From positions 1-64,000 of the forward strand of contig JAIXZA010000174.1 in assembly GCA_027489965.1 (NCBI GenBank): a DNA stretch of 64,000 bases. The letters are read 5' to 3'. The stretch's first letter is position 1; every line of letters begins with the position of its first letter. The stretch comes from Verrucomicrobiaceae bacterium (GTDB lineage Bacteria; Verrucomicrobiota; Verrucomicrobiia; Verrucomicrobiales; Verrucomicrobiaceae). A program made the translations under genes and the position numbers. Below are positions 41,955 to 53,788 of this stretch, piece by piece. Below the pieces are notes generated by a model that did no database searches, had not been told where the DNA came from, and saw only the letters and a list, made by a program, of their open reading frames with translations.

Positions 41955-43757
41955 ATGAAACGCCTTTTTTCAATCATCCTCTGCGCACTCTGTAGTTTCA
42001 CTCAGGCAGCCGATAGGCCCAACATCATCCTTATCTACACCGACGACCACGGTCATGCTGATCTTGGCATCTATGGCGTCATGAAGGACATCAAGACGCC
42101 GAATCTCGATGCGCTAGGTCGCAGTGGAGTGGTAGCGACAAACGGTTACAGCACGGCACCGCAGTGCGTGCCTTCGCGTGGAGGCTTGATGACGGGAAGG
42201 TTCCAAGGGCGATTTGATCTCGATAACAATGGCTCCAAGCTCGACGGCTTCGACAAGGAGATCACCATCGCCACGAGATTACAAAATGCAGGCTATGCGA
42301 CGGCGCAGTTCGGCAAGTGGCACCTCGGACCCACTGAGGCCATTACAAAGCATGGCTTTAAGCATGTGTTCTCTCAAAATGCACAGCGACCTTTTTCCGC
42401 CAACATCACGCTCGATGGCAAAGACCGTCCCATGAGTGATTTGCCACCGACTCAATATCATCTCGATGGCTGCTCAAAGGCCGCCGCGGCCATTATTGAG
42501 CGCTACAAAGACCAACCGTTCTTCCTTTACGTTGCCTATCGCGGACCGCACACGCCTTTGGATGCACCCCAGCGTTACATGGACCGTTTTCCCGGCGAGA
42601 TGCCAGAGCGCCGTCGTGCCGCTCTTGCGATGCTCTCAGCCATTGACGACGGCGTCGGCCTCATCACGAGCACGCTAAAGAAACACCACCTGACTGAAAA
42701 AACGCTCATCTTCTTCATCGGTGATAACGGTGCCCCACTGAAGATTCATAAAGTCGATTCGCCACTCAACGGCGATGCCGGCGGCTGGGACGGCAGTCTG
42801 AACACCCCACTCAACGGCGAAAAAGGCATGCTGGCTGAGGGCGGCATGTCCACGCCTTATCTCATCGCTTGGCCCGGCACCATCCCCGGCGGCCAAACCT
42901 ATGATCATCCTATCACCGCTCTCGATTTCGCAGCGACAGCGATAAAAGTATCTGGAGCTTTAACTCCAGAGGCCGAGGCTAAGTCCGCAGCCACATTGGA
43001 TGGCGTAAACATCCTGCCCCACCTCACTGGCGAAAACAAAACTGCGCCGCACGACGCCCTTTTCTGGCGCTGGATGGCCCAAAGCGCCATTCGTGAAGGA
43101 AAATGGAAACTCCTCCGAGGTGGCGAACGAGAATACCTCTACGACCTTATGGCAGATCGTGAAGAGAAACACAACCTCGCCACACAACACCCCGAGATCG
43201 CCACTCGACTGCGCAGCAAGCTCAAAACCTGGGCCGACACACTGAATCCGCTCGGCATGGCCCTCGGCCCGATGGCGTCCACCTGGAATGATTACTTCGA
43301 TCACTACCTCGAAGGTAAAACCATCGCCCATCGTGTTGAAACTTCAAAAGACAAGGCTGAAGCAGGCATCCAAGGCTGGCTGGCACGCAACGGAACGCTC
43401 AGCGAAAAGGATGGCACATTCATCCTAACCACCGACAAAAAAGCCCAAGCTCCCTTCATCACCCGCAGCCAACTCAAGCTCACAGGCCCACTCACCGCCT
43501 CACTCAGCATCAAGTCAGACACTGCCGGTGCAGGCGGCATCGCCTGGCGCATGGATGGTGATAAAGACTTCCTGCCCGCCAACCGAGTCGCCATCAAAGT
43601 CAGCGCTGACAACGATTGGCAAACCCACGAAGTCCCTCTACCAGCCAATGGAAAGATCATCCATCTGCGTATCCACTTCCCTGGCGGCAGCACTCAGATT
43701 CAAAAGCTCGAACTCAAAGACGCCGCAGGTAAAGTTGTGTTATTAGGGGAGCCCTAA
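41955..43757 (+). CDS. Secreted sulfatase (arylsulfatase family)
   Basis: A 600-residue exported sulfatase; the signal peptide is MKRLFSIILCALCSFTQAA. The metal ligands D30 and D31 lie in IYTDDHGHAD. The formylglycine site is C71-V-P-S-R, the Cys-type sequence matured by a formylglycine-generating enzyme. GKWHLGPTEA carries the Lys/His pair, and FIGDNGAPLKIH is the second metal site. The last 130 residues are an added beta-rich domain (SQLKLTGPLTASLSIKSDTA) that may bind substrate. It probably removes sulfate esters from polysaccharides. Its end is 3 bases from that of metY on the opposite strand. Confidence 0.93.
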   Translation: MKRLFSIILCALCSFTQAADRPNIILIYTDDHGHADLGIYGVMKDIKTPNLDALGRSGVVATNGYSTAPQCVPSRGGLMTGRFQGRFDLDNNGSKLDGFDKEITIATRLQNAGYATAQFGKWHLGPTEAITKHGFKHVFSQNAQRPFSANITLDGKDRPMSDLPPTQYHLDGCSKAAAAIIERYKDQPFFLYVAYRGPHTPLDAPQRYMDRFPGEMPERRRAALAMLSAIDDGVGLITSTLKKHHLTEKTLIFFIGDNGAPLKIHKVDSPLNGDAGGWDGSLNTPLNGEKGMLAEGGMSTPYLIAWPGTIPGGQTYDHPITALDFAATAIKVSGALTPEAEAKSAATLDGVNILPHLTGENKTAPHDALFWRWMAQSAIREGKWKLLRGGEREYLYDLMADREEKHNLATQHPEIATRLRSKLKTWADTLNPLGMALGPMASTWNDYFDHYLEGKTIAHRVETSKDKAEAGIQGWLARNGTLSEKDGTFILTTDKKAQAPFITRSQLKLTGPLTASLSIKSDTAGAGGIAWRMDGDKDFLPANRVAIKVSADNDWQTHEVPLPANGKIIHLRIHFPGGSTQIQKLELKDAAGKVVLLGEP

Positions 43758-43760
43758 AGT

Positions 43761-45083
<1,323 letters not shown>

Positions 45084-45107
45084 TTACGCAGCTCGAAGTG
45101 ATGACGA

Positions 45108-45839
45108 TCACTTCGATGCTGCCGCCGTAACATAGGGCTGCAAAGCGGCTGCAAGGAGCTTGTAGCCTTCTGCATTGAAGTGCAGCATGTCCTCGACAAA
45201 CAACTCGGGACGGACTTTGCCATCTTTGTCGAGGCTCATGGTGCGAGTATCGATGTAAGTAATGTTGGTCTGCTCTTTGGCCCAGGCGGAGACCAAATCG
45301 TTGAGCTTGTTGCCATCATCAATCTGTTTGAGGCGTTTGATCGTCGGGCTGAGACCGATGTAGTAGATCGGGATATTTGGCAGACCTCCGCGGACCTTTG
45401 CCACGAAGGTTTTGAAGTCATTGAATACATCTTCTACAGGCCAGCCTGCATTGATGTCATTGCCGCCCGCACGGATGAAGATGGCCCTCGGGGCATAAGG
45501 GAAGATCATGCGTTCGGCGTAGAAGGTGGAGTCTTTGATTTGGTTCCCACCAAAGCCACGGTTCAGCACTGGCACACCTGGGAAATCCTCCGCGAGAGTC
45601 TTCCAGCGCACGATGGTGGATGAACCGACAAAGAGGATGCTTCCTTTGACATGTGCAGTCTTCTTGTCGGCCTCTTCAAAGGCCGCAACGGCCTTTTCCC
45701 ACTTGTGGTAATCATGAGTGGTAGGTTTCGGCTTTGGCCAGACTTCAGGCGCAACGGGGTTTTTCGCCTCAGCTTCGGTGAAAAAGAAAGAGGTGAGAGA
45801 AAGAAGGGCGAAAAGACGAAAGACGAAGCGCTGATTCAT
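45108..45839 (-). CDS. Exported SGNH/GDSL-type hydrolase
   Basis: A 243-residue protein with a signal peptide (FVFRLFALLSLTSFFFTEAEA) when started at the ATG of 45839. An upstream start at 45929 adds 30 non-signal residues that overlap the sulfatase gene. The catalytic Ser is in ILFVGSSTIVRW (block I), block III is FIRAGGNDINAGW, and the Asp/His pair is in VEDMLHFNAEGYKLL. This is the SGNH fold used by carbohydrate esterases, for example sugar O-deacetylases. It follows the sulfatase gene by 73 bases, which fits a combined role on modified polysaccharides. Confidence 0.88.
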   Translation of the reverse strand: MNQRFVFRLFALLSLTSFFFTEAEAKNPVAPEVWPKPKPTTHDYHKWEKAVAAFEEADKKTAHVKGSILFVGSSTIVRWKTLAEDFPGVPVLNRGFGGNQIKDSTFYAERMIFPYAPRAIFIRAGGNDINAGWPVEDVFNDFKTFVAKVRGGLPNIPIYYIGLSPTIKRLKQIDDGNKLNDLVSAWAKEQTNITYIDTRTMSLDKDGKVRPELFVEDMLHFNAEGYKLLAAALQPYVTAAASK

Positions 45840-45912
45840 AGAGACAGGTTTAACGTCATGGCGCACTGCATATTGCAGTGAACTGATCCCAAGTTGCTTA
45901 ACGACCTTGGCG

Positions 45913-47403
45913 CTAGCGGATCTTGGCATCTGGCAGACCTGACTTTATGCCCTCATCCAGCGGCATGACGTCTGTTTTGTCGTCCAAACCTGTGGCAAGC
46001 ATCAGCTTGGCCAGCTCGGCCTGGAGGGCGGTGACTTGGCCTGCGAGCTCGGCCTGGGAGATGAGGTTTTTGGTCTCTATCGGATCGGCTTTCAGATCGT
46101 AGAGCTCTGCCAGATGACGATCTGCACCGCCGTCGCCATGAGGGTAATGGATGTACTTCCAGCGGTCGGTGCGGATGGCGCGGACGTTCGGGGTGTAGGG
46201 GAACTGCTTCTCGTAGTTGTAATGATAAAACCATGCTTTGCGCCACTCGGCATCACCTTGTTGGATGAGTTTGACCCAGGATTTGCCATGCACCTTTGGC
46301 AGCGCTGGGGCAGTGCAAAGTTCCAGTAAACTAGGAGCCATATCCACGGTGAGAGTTTGATCTTCGATGACTCTCGGCTGCGCTGTCAGAGCAGGATAAC
46401 GAACAATGAGTGGGATGCGCAGGCTGGACTCGTGACCAGTGCGTTTATCCACCATGCCGTGTTCTCCTTCTAATAACCCGTTGTCTCCCATGAAAACGAT
46501 GATGGTATTGTCCAGTTGCTTGGTTTCCTCCAGATAGGATCGGAGGCGCGCCAGACTGTCATCGACACTGAGCACCGTGCCCCAATAACCATGCACCATG
46601 TTTTCAAAGTCCTTGACCGCCTCGGGACTACGATCTGGAAATTTCTTCCGCCATTCAAAGAGAGGACCGTAAATGCCGTGCCAAGTTTCTTGGCGGTCTT
46701 TGATCCAGGTGGGTTTATCGTCGATCTGAAAAGCGCTGGCTGGATACGGCACGCGCACATCGTCAAAGCTATGCTCATATTTAGGCTCGGGCGTATAAAA
46801 GCTGTGCGGAGCTTTGTGCCCGAGGAACATGCACCAGGGCTTTTCTGCCTTCTGCTGCTTTAGCCAGTCCAGAGTCATATCAGTGACAACCGTGGTGTAA
46901 TAACCTTTCACGACCTCGCGTTTTTTGCCATTCAGATTCCACTCAGTATCGAAGTATTTGCCCTGCCCTTTATGGGTTACGAACCAATCAAAGCCAGGCC
47001 GTGGATCGTCGTTTTCCTCACCCATGTGATACTTGCCGATGTAGGCCGTGGCATAGCCCGCGTCATGCAGCGTCTGCGGCCAGCTACCCATCTGGGCGGG
47101 ATACTCCGTGAAGTTATTCGTCACCCCATGAGCGTGCGCGTAGAGCCCACTGAGAATAGAGGCCCGACTCGGCGAGCACAGGGACGTGGTGCAAAAGGCA
47201 TTCTTGAACAACACACCCTCAGCCGCCAATCGATCTATATTAGGCGTCTTCACATGCTTTGAGCCAAAGCACCCCAGGGCATCTGGACGTAAATCGTCGC
47301 AGAGGATAAACAACACATTGGGCTGAGCAGCTGCGTGCACCGGACTATCAGCTAGCGCCGAGAAGGCTAAGGCGATGGCGAGGAAAAGATGATTCATCTG
47401 CAT
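45913..47403 (-). CDS. Secreted sulfatase
   Basis: A 496-residue exported sulfatase with a signal peptide ([20 protein letters not shown]). The metal-binding pair is in [12 protein letters not shown]. The formylglycine site is C76-S-P-S-R ([18 protein letters not shown]). [10 protein letters not shown] holds the Lys/His pair, and [14 protein letters not shown] the second metal site. The form resembles iduronate/choline-type sulfatases. The gene is flanked on the same strand by an unknown exported protein (33 bases upstream) and the SGNH hydrolase. Confidence 0.94.
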   Translation of the reverse strand: MQMNHLFLAIALAFSALADSPVHAAAQPNVLFILCDDLRPDALGCFGSKHVKTPNIDRLAAEGVLFKNAFCTTSLCSPSRASILSGLYAHAHGVTNNFTEYPAQMGSWPQTLHDAGYATAYIGKYHMGEENDDPRPGFDWFVTHKGQGKYFDTEWNLNGKKREVVKGYYTTVVTDMTLDWLKQQKAEKPWCMFLGHKAPHSFYTPEPKYEHSFDDVRVPYPASAFQIDDKPTWIKDRQETWHGIYGPLFEWRKKFPDRSPEAVKDFENMVHGYWGTVLSVDDSLARLRSYLEETKQLDNTIIVFMGDNGLLEGEHGMVDKRTGHESSLRIPLIVRYPALTAQPRVIEDQTLTVDMAPSLLELCTAPALPKVHGKSWVKLIQQGDAEWRKAWFYHYNYEKQFPYTPNVRAIRTDRWKYIHYPHGDGGADRHLAELYDLKADPIETKNLISQAELAGQVTALQAELAKLMLATGLDDKTDVMPLDEGIKSGLPDAKIR

Positions 47404-47436
47404 AGCTATAAAAAAAGAGTGTCTTCAAAAGTTGCC

Positions 47437-48480
47437 CTACTGCTTCATGCCGGACTTAGCCATGAGCCAATCTCCGCCATGGCCTTTTTCGGCATCGGCT
47501 GCAAAGGCTTCGATCTCGGCCGTTTTGATATCGGGATGTTTAGCAACTAACTGGCGATAGATAACGGCGAATTGTTTGGCCCCCGCATTCATGCAAGTGG
47601 CGGCGTCTCCCTCATTAAAGGCGGCCTTGGCAGAGCCGAGCATGAAGGCGGCAAGTAAATGCTCCTCTGTGCCTGGGGCTAACTTTTTGCAGTGTTCCAG
47701 CCAGTCACTGACGGGATACTCTGGAATGCTGATCGGATAAAACGGCGTGTTTTTCAAATAGGCCAGAACCGCTCCACGGGCCTGAACGCTGTCATCCGAG
47801 AATGGGGCAGCCATGTAGAGATCGATCATCCGCGAGATATCGGCGCGTAGTGCTGGATCCTTAATGACCTGAATTACCATGCTGCCAAAGTTTTTCAGCC
47901 CCTGTAAGCCACTTGTTCCTGTACTCGCTGGACGCATCTGGCGAATCGTCAGAATGTGATTATCTAATAATGTCACCGCCACCCATTGTTTGATCAAGGC
48001 CTCAGCGACACCTTCACTGCTTTTGCCAATACGGGTGGCATCAATCGTGCGAATGGCTAAGGGCAGATCCTCTTTCACCCAGAGATCAATACCGCTGACA
48101 GCTACCTCGCTAATATCCAGATTTTTATAGCGTCCCTGCTTTTCCATGCTCCGCATATCGGCCACCACGCCATCGAGTTCTTGCAGAATCAGACGCTGTT
48201 TTTCCTCCATAACGGTGACTGGCGTCTTCACAGGGAAAAAGAAAATGTCCGCACGGGCCTGTTCCTCTAGGTTTTCATATCGGATAAAACAGCCTCCCGC
48301 CTTGTAAGAGAACTCACCCGCCAGTCGGTAACCGCCCAGCATCTGAGGAAAGGAAAGTCCTGTTCCTTCGTGCTTCCATGGACGGGCGTCTTTAGACGGT
48401 GCCTTCCACTCACCCGCCGGTTCAGCGGCAAAGGCGGAGAGGGAAAAGGCGAACAAAAAAACTGGAAAAGCGCATTTCAT
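47437..48480 (-). CDS. Exported protein of unknown function
   Basis: A 347-residue protein with a clear signal peptide (MKCAFPVFLFAFSLSAFAA). No conserved motif was recognised. The sequence mixes beta strands (GGCFIRYENLEEQARADIFF) with a helical C-terminal half (LAAFMLGSAKAAFNEGDAAT). It is first in the minus-strand group that continues into a sulfatase, an SGNH hydrolase and metY. It is divergent from sucA, sharing a 140-base intergenic region. Confidence 0.72.
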   Translation of the reverse strand: MKCAFPVFLFAFSLSAFAAEPAGEWKAPSKDARPWKHEGTGLSFPQMLGGYRLAGEFSYKAGGCFIRYENLEEQARADIFFFPVKTPVTVMEEKQRLILQELDGVVADMRSMEKQGRYKNLDISEVAVSGIDLWVKEDLPLAIRTIDATRIGKSSEGVAEALIKQWVAVTLLDNHILTIRQMRPASTGTSGLQGLKNFGSMVIQVIKDPALRADISRMIDLYMAAPFSDDSVQARGAVLAYLKNTPFYPISIPEYPVSDWLEHCKKLAPGTEEHLLAAFMLGSAKAAFNEGDAATCMNAGAKQFAVIYRQLVAKHPDIKTAEIEAFAADAEKGHGGDWLMAKSGMKQ

Positions 48481-48620
48481 GGGGTGTTTCAGACAATCAT
48501 TGGCGCTTTCTGCTCAGTCGAGCAAGTCCTGGTGCAGCACGCGTAATCCAAGAATTCGTGGCTTTCAAGGGTTGCATCCTCAAAGAAAGGCGCTTCTTTC
48601 GTGTTCCCCCATACCAACAC

Positions 48621-51389
48621 ATGAGTGCCACGCTGCCGTTTCGCGCGAACCAAGACCTTCTCGACTCCAAGTACACCGACTGGAAAAAAGAGCCATCCTC
48701 CGTAGAGCCTACATGGGCTTCCTTCTTTGAGGGCTTTGAACTCGGCATGGCAGAGCTAGCCAAGCGCGGCAGCAAGACCACATCAGCCGCTGCAACCACC
48801 GGAACGCTGTCTGAAGCCACGCTGAACTTCCGCATGAGAGTGACGAATGCGTTGCTGGCTTTCCGCAGCCTCGGCCATACCGCAGCTCACTTAAATCCCC
48901 TCAGCCCGACTGCCCCAGATGCGGCATTGCTGTCTTTGGAAGGACTGGGCTTTACGGAAGCCGATCTGGACAGCGAAGTGCAGACCCAAATGTTCCGCAA
49001 TGGCCAGACCATGAAGTTGCGCGAGATGCTCACTGAGCTGCGTGCCATTTATTGTGACAAGACTGGCTTCGAGTTCATGCACATCCAGACACCTGAAGTG
49101 CGCAACTGGGTGCTGGACCGTATCGAGAATCGCCTTTCCCAACCCAAACCCAGCGCCGAAAATCAGGTCGATGCGCTGCGCTGGCTGCTCGAGGCTGAGA
49201 CCTTCGAGCGCTTCCTGCACCGCCGCTTCGTGGGGCAAAAACGCTTCTCCGTCGAAGGTGGCGAATCCATGCTCGTCGCGCTGGAAACCATCCTCGAAAG
49301 CCTTGCTGCTCAAGGTGGCAAAGAAATCGTCATGGGCATGGCCCACCGCGGCCGCCTCAGCGTGCTGGCCAATTTCCTGCGCAAGCCTCTGGAAACACTC
49401 TTTTATGAGTTCAGCGAAAACTACGTTCCCAACATGGTCGCTGGTGACGGTGACGTGAAGTATCATCTCGGCTTTGAAACCATTCGCGAAACCCGCAGTG
49501 GCAATCCTGTCGCCGTCATGCTGGCTCCGAATCCGAGCCATCTGGAAGCCGTTGATCCCGTAGTCGAAGGCATGACCCGCGCTCGTCAGCGCTTCCTCGG
49601 TGACAGCATCGAACGGAACAAAGTCATTCCAATCCTCATCCACGGTGACGCTGCCTTTGCCGGTCAGGGCATGGTGGCTGAGGTATTGAATCTTTCCCAA
49701 CTTCCAGGCTACCGCACAGGTGGCACCATCCACATCGTAGTCAATAACCAGATCGGGTTCACCACCTCCCCTGCGGACGCTCGCTCCACAAATTACTGCA
49801 CGGACGTTGCGAAGATGATCGACGCGCCTGTCATCCATGTGAATGGCGACTGTCCACTGGAGGTCGCAGCAGCTGCAAGCTTGGCCCTAGACTTCCGCCA
49901 GAAATTTGCCCGTGACGTCGTCTTGGACATCGTTTGTTACCGCCGCTACGGCCACAACGAGACTGACGAGCCTGCCTTCACGCAGCCAAACATGGCCCGC
50001 ACCATCGCTGCGCGCGCCTCGACAGCGACACTCTACCGCATCGATCTGGCCAAAAATGGCATCCTCGATGAAGCTGGCGCGAATGCCCTTCAAAAAGAAC
50101 TCGAAGACGAGCTGGAAGACGGCGTGAAAGCCCTTGCCGAGCGCTCTGAGAAATCAGGAGGCAATCCCTTTGAAGGTTCCACCGCTGAACCTCAAGCTGC
50201 CTACGATTACGTGCCCGTGCCGACCGGCGTCGAGTTGGCCAAACTGCAAAGCATTGGCCGCAAACTACTGGAATCCCCTGAAGGCTTCCGCCTGCACCCG
50301 ACCATCGCCAAGCGCTTCCTCGCAGCCCGCGCAAAGTCTATCGAATCGGGAGAAGGTATCGACTGGGCTTATGCTGAGTCACTGGCCTTTGGCACTCTAC
50401 TCACGGAACAGCACGGTGTGCGACTTTCCGGTCAGGATGTCCGCCGCGGCACCTTCAGCCAGCGTCACTCTGTCTTTTACGACACCGAAACCCGTGAGCG
50501 CCACATCCCGCTGAATAACCTCGCGGCTGAACAAGGAAACTTCTGCGTCTATAATAGCCTGCTCTCCGAAGTGGCCGTTCTCGGCTTTGACTACGGTTAC
50601 TCGCTGCTCGCCAGTAACATGCTCATCTGCTGGGAAGCCCAATTTGGCGACTTCGTCAACGGTGCCCAAGTCATTCTGGACCAGTTCATCGCCTCGGCCG
50701 AAAGCAAGTGGCAACGTCCTAGCCACGTCACCCTGCTTTTGCCACACGGCTTCGAAGGCCAAGGTCCAGAGCACTCCAGCGCCCGCCTCGAGCGCTTCCT
50801 CCAAAACAGTGCCGGTGGTAACTGGCAGGTCTGTAACTTCACCACGCCCGCCCAGTATTACCATGCTCTCCGCCGTCAGGTGAAGCGCAGCACGCGGAAG
50901 CCGCTCATCGTGATGACGCCGAAAAGCCTGTTGCGTCATCCGAAGTGCGTCTCCAAGCTCAGCGAAATGGCTGAAGGAACCACTTTCAAAGAAGTGCTGG
51001 ATGACGAAAACCTCCTCGCCGCGCCCGAGCGCATCACGCGCCTCATCCTTTGCAGCGGCAAAGTGTATTACGATCTCCTCGAATTCCGCGAAGAGCACCA
51101 GATCAAAAACGCTGCCATCATCCGCATCGAGCAGCTCTACCCGCTGAACTACGAGATGCTCAAAGAGATCGTGGCCAAATACCCGCGTGCGCAGAAGAAA
51201 TGGATCTGGTGTCAGGAAGAACCTCGGAACATGGGAGCCTTCTACTACATCCGCCCACGTCTGGAAGAACTCTCCAACCACAAGCTCCGCTACTCAGGCC
51301 GTGAGCGCAGCTCCAGCCCCGCGGCGGGCTCCAAAGCCATTCACGTTCTCGAACAAGACAAGCTGGTAGCAGACGCCTTTAGCGTGTAG
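48621..51389 (+). CDS. sucA: 2-oxoglutarate dehydrogenase E1 component
   Basis: A 922-residue thiamine-diphosphate enzyme that decarboxylates 2-oxoglutarate in the TCA cycle. The start at the ATG of 48621 gives the family N-terminus (LLDSKYTDWKKEPSSVEPTW then FFEGFELG); the frame is open further upstream but carries no family sequence. Core motifs are VMGMAHRGRLSVLANFLRKP, ILIHGDAAFAGQGMVAEVLN, VVNNQIGFTTSPADARS, and RRYGHNETDEPAFTQP near residue 440. The C-terminal half has LLPHGFEGQGPEHSSARLER. The sucB gene follows after 53 bases with no terminator seen, so the two form an operon. Confidence 0.97.
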   Translation: MSATLPFRANQDLLDSKYTDWKKEPSSVEPTWASFFEGFELGMAELAKRGSKTTSAAATTGTLSEATLNFRMRVTNALLAFRSLGHTAAHLNPLSPTAPDAALLSLEGLGFTEADLDSEVQTQMFRNGQTMKLREMLTELRAIYCDKTGFEFMHIQTPEVRNWVLDRIENRLSQPKPSAENQVDALRWLLEAETFERFLHRRFVGQKRFSVEGGESMLVALETILESLAAQGGKEIVMGMAHRGRLSVLANFLRKPLETLFYEFSENYVPNMVAGDGDVKYHLGFETIRETRSGNPVAVMLAPNPSHLEAVDPVVEGMTRARQRFLGDSIERNKVIPILIHGDAAFAGQGMVAEVLNLSQLPGYRTGGTIHIVVNNQIGFTTSPADARSTNYCTDVAKMIDAPVIHVNGDCPLEVAAAASLALDFRQKFARDVVLDIVCYRRYGHNETDEPAFTQPNMARTIAARASTATLYRIDLAKNGILDEAGANALQKELEDELEDGVKALAERSEKSGGNPFEGSTAEPQAAYDYVPVPTGVELAKLQSIGRKLLESPEGFRLHPTIAKRFLAARAKSIESGEGIDWAYAESLAFGTLLTEQHGVRLSGQDVRRGTFSQRHSVFYDTETRERHIPLNNLAAEQGNFCVYNSLLSEVAVLGFDYGYSLLASNMLICWEAQFGDFVNGAQVILDQFIASAESKWQRPSHVTLLLPHGFEGQGPEHSSARLERFLQNSAGGNWQVCNFTTPAQYYHALRRQVKRSTRKPLIVMTPKSLLRHPKCVSKLSEMAEGTTFKEVLDDENLLAAPERITRLILCSGKVYYDLLEFREEHQIKNAAIIRIEQLYPLNYEMLKEIVAKYPRAQKKWIWCQEEPRNMGAFYYIRPRLEELSNHKLRYSGRERSSSPAAGSKAIHVLEQDKLVADAFSV

Positions 51390-51442
51390 TTCGCTCCACT
51401 CCTCTTCATCCTGTTAAAAGATACCTTTCACCCTAATCGATC

Positions 51443-52528
51443 ATGGCTGACATCAAAATCCCCGCACTCGGCGAATCCGTCGCCGGAGGTCAAATCTCCA
51501 AATGGCACTTCAAAGATGGCGACTCCGTCAAAGTCGGTGACGTTCTTCTCACGTTAGAGACCGACAAAGTCGCCGCCGAAGTGACTGCCGAATTCAGTGG
51601 TACGCTCACCATCGCCCGCAAAGAAGGTGATGACGTCGAAGTCGGTGGAGTCGTCGGTTCCATCGCCGAAGGTGCAGCTTCCCCTGCTGCTCCAGCACCA
51701 GCAGCCTCCCCTGCCCCAGTCGCCGAAGCACCTAAAGCCGCCGCACCAGTCGAAGCAGCCAAGCCAGCACCTGCTCCAAAAGCTACCCCAACTCCTACCG
51801 CCGCACCCGCAGCCGTCGCCAAGCCCGAGGGCCGCACCACGCGGAAGAAAATGACCCCACTGCGCCGGAAGATCGCCGATCAGCTCGTCAGCGCCCAACA
51901 AAACGCCGCCATCCTCACCACTTTCAATGAATGTGACATGAGCAACGTCATGGCTCTGCGCTCGAAGCTTCAGGACAGCTTTGTCAAAACTCACGGCGTG
52001 AAGCTTGGCTTCATGTCCTTCTTCGTAAAAGCCGTCGTTGAGGCACTCAAGGCCGTTCCCCAAATCAATGTTCGTGTCGAAGGTGACGAAATCGTCCAGC
52101 AGCATTTTTACGACATCGGCGTCGCCGTCGGCACCGAAAAAGGCCTTATCGTCCCTGTCCTGCGTGACACCGATCAGAAGACCTTTGCCGAGATCGAAAA
52201 AGACATCCTCGCTTACGCAGCTAAAGCCAAAGAAGGCAAAATCTCTCTACCCGATCTCACTGGCGGCGTCTTCACCATCTCCAATGGTGGCGTTTACGGC
52301 AGCCTGCTGAGCACCCCGATCATCAATCCACCGCAAAGTGCCATCCTCGGCATGCACACCATTCAGCAGCGCCCTGTCGCTGTGGATGGAAAGGTCGAGA
52401 TCCGCCCCATGATGTATCTGGCGCTCAGCTACGACCACCGTGTCGTCGATGGCAAAGAAGCCGTCACCTTCCTCATCCGCATCAAAGACTGCCTCGAGAA
52501 CCCTGCTCGCATGCTAGTCGGCGCTTAA
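51443..52528 (+). CDS. sucB: Dihydrolipoyllysine succinyltransferase (OGDH E2), no peripheral-subunit-binding domain
   Basis: A 361-residue E2, shorter than the usual 400 or so. The lipoyl domain (1-80) has the modified lysine K42 in [11 protein letters not shown] linker of about 50 residues made almost only of Ala, Pro and Lys runs straight into the catalytic domain at about 131 ([20 protein letters not shown]). The catalytic motif is [11 protein letters not shown], His about 332. I see no peripheral-subunit-binding domain, which in typical bacterial E2 proteins docks E1 or E3. No E3 (lpd) gene is present in the window. It follows sucA as an operon. Confidence 0.93.
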   Translation: MADIKIPALGESVAGGQISKWHFKDGDSVKVGDVLLTLETDKVAAEVTAEFSGTLTIARKEGDDVEVGGVVGSIAEGAASPAAPAPAASPAPVAEAPKAAAPVEAAKPAPAPKATPTPTAAPAAVAKPEGRTTRKKMTPLRRKIADQLVSAQQNAAILTTFNECDMSNVMALRSKLQDSFVKTHGVKLGFMSFFVKAVVEALKAVPQINVRVEGDEIVQQHFYDIGVAVGTEKGLIVPVLRDTDQKTFAEIEKDILAYAAKAKEGKISLPDLTGGVFTISNGGVYGSLLSTPIINPPQSAILGMHTIQQRPVAVDGKVEIRPMMYLALSYDHRVVDGKEAVTFLIRIKDCLENPARMLVGA

Positions 52529-52539
52529 ACCCGTCTGAA

Positions 52540-53661
52540 GTGAAGTGTTTTGGTTTGTCGTCAAGACTTGCTGGCATCTTCTTGCTATCGATATTGGCTT
52601 CACTGTACTTTGGGCATCTCCGATCCTCAAACAAACAGTCTAGAGGAATGGATTCGCGAATTGTGACGCTCATGGCTGAGCGTGACATTAGCGGATTATC
52701 TCTAGCGATCATTCGGGAAGGCAAAATCGTTAAAGCGCAAGGTTATGGCTTTACCGATAAGACTCACAAGACTGCCGTAACGACCAAATCTCTCTTTCAA
52801 GCAGGCTCCATCAGCAAGCCGGTGACTGCATTAGGTGCCCTTCATTTGGTGGAACAAAATCGTTTGTCGCTAGACAGCGATGTGAATGAAAAGTTGCGTT
52901 CGTGGAAGGTGCCCAAAAACGAGTTCACCCAAGAAAAGAAGGTTACTTTGCGAGGCATCCTCAGCCACAGCGCTGGTCTGACGATCCACGGCTTTCCAGG
53001 TTATGCGCCCAAGAACCCCCTACCGAGTCTGGTGCAAGTGCTTGATGGAATGCACCCCGCCAATACCGGAGCCGTTCGAGTGGAGAAAATCCCAGGATTG
53101 GAAGAGCTATACTCCGGCGGCGGCTACGCGGTGATGCAACAATTGATTATCGATGTTACTGAAGAGCCGTTTTCAACATTCATGCATGAAACGGTGCTGA
53201 AACCTTTCGACATGACAGACAGCACCTTCGAACAACCGCTGCCTGCTCATCTGACGCTCAAAACAGCTGCAGGACACGATGCCAACGGGCATGCAATTAC
53301 GGACAGATGGCACATTTACCCCGAAGCCGCGGCAGCCGGCTTGTGGACAACGCCTTCTGATCTTGCCAAGTTCGTCATCGGTATTCAGGAGGCCATTGCC
53401 GGAAAATTAGACCTTGTCATTTCTCCATCCATGGCTCGTCAAATGGTCACCAAACAGGGGCACAATGCAGGTCTCGGCCTCTTTCTTGAAGGTGCGGGAT
53501 CCGATCTCCTTTTCATGCATGATGGACGGAATGAAGGCTTTGACTCCATCCTCGTAGCAACGGCTAAAACGGGATTTGGGATTGTGATCATGATGAATGC
53601 CAATGATAACAGTGGGGTCTTGAGAGATATCCTCACAGCCGTCCACGAAGAGTATCCGTGA
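52540..53661 (+). CDS. Exported serine hydrolase, class C beta-lactamase fold
   Basis: A 373-residue protein starting at a GTG 11 bases after sucB. It has a hydrophobic N-terminus (LAGIFLLSILASLYFG) serving as signal or anchor. The nucleophile motif SxxK is S90-I-S-K93, followed by PVTALGALHLVEQ. The tyrosine motif is YSGGGYAVMQQ, and HDGRNEGFDS replaces the KTG box. This group includes esterases, DD-peptidases and transpeptidase-like enzymes, and the sequence does not fix the substrate. The link to sucAB may be only positional. Confidence 0.87.
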   Translation: MKCFGLSSRLAGIFLLSILASLYFGHLRSSNKQSRGMDSRIVTLMAERDISGLSLAIIREGKIVKAQGYGFTDKTHKTAVTTKSLFQAGSISKPVTALGALHLVEQNRLSLDSDVNEKLRSWKVPKNEFTQEKKVTLRGILSHSAGLTIHGFPGYAPKNPLPSLVQVLDGMHPANTGAVRVEKIPGLEELYSGGGYAVMQQLIIDVTEEPFSTFMHETVLKPFDMTDSTFEQPLPAHLTLKTAAGHDANGHAITDRWHIYPEAAAAGLWTTPSDLAKFVIGIQEAIAGKLDLVISPSMARQMVTKQGHNAGLGLFLEGAGSDLLFMHDGRNEGFDSILVATAKTGFGIVIMMNANDNSGVLRDILTAVHEEYP

Positions 53662-53788
53662 TCGGCAACCATTGCCCGCAGCCCTGGCTCTTTGATTCAG
53701 AAGCGAAGGATATCCCAGAAGCATTTCAAATATCCTGCACAACACAACCTTTACGTCGTGTTCTAAGACTTTGGACTGTGACGCTAAA

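Noticed and set aside
48891-49838. A 315-codon minus-strand frame within sucA
   Set aside because: It is antisense to conserved sucA catalytic motifs. High G+C codon usage commonly creates such frames.
50397-51281. A 294-codon minus-strand frame within sucA
   Set aside because: Same reason: it is a mirror of a strongly conserved coding region.
51554-52105. A 183-codon minus-strand frame within sucB
   Set aside because: The Gly/Cys/Trp-rich translation is the complement of the Ala/Pro linker of the real gene.
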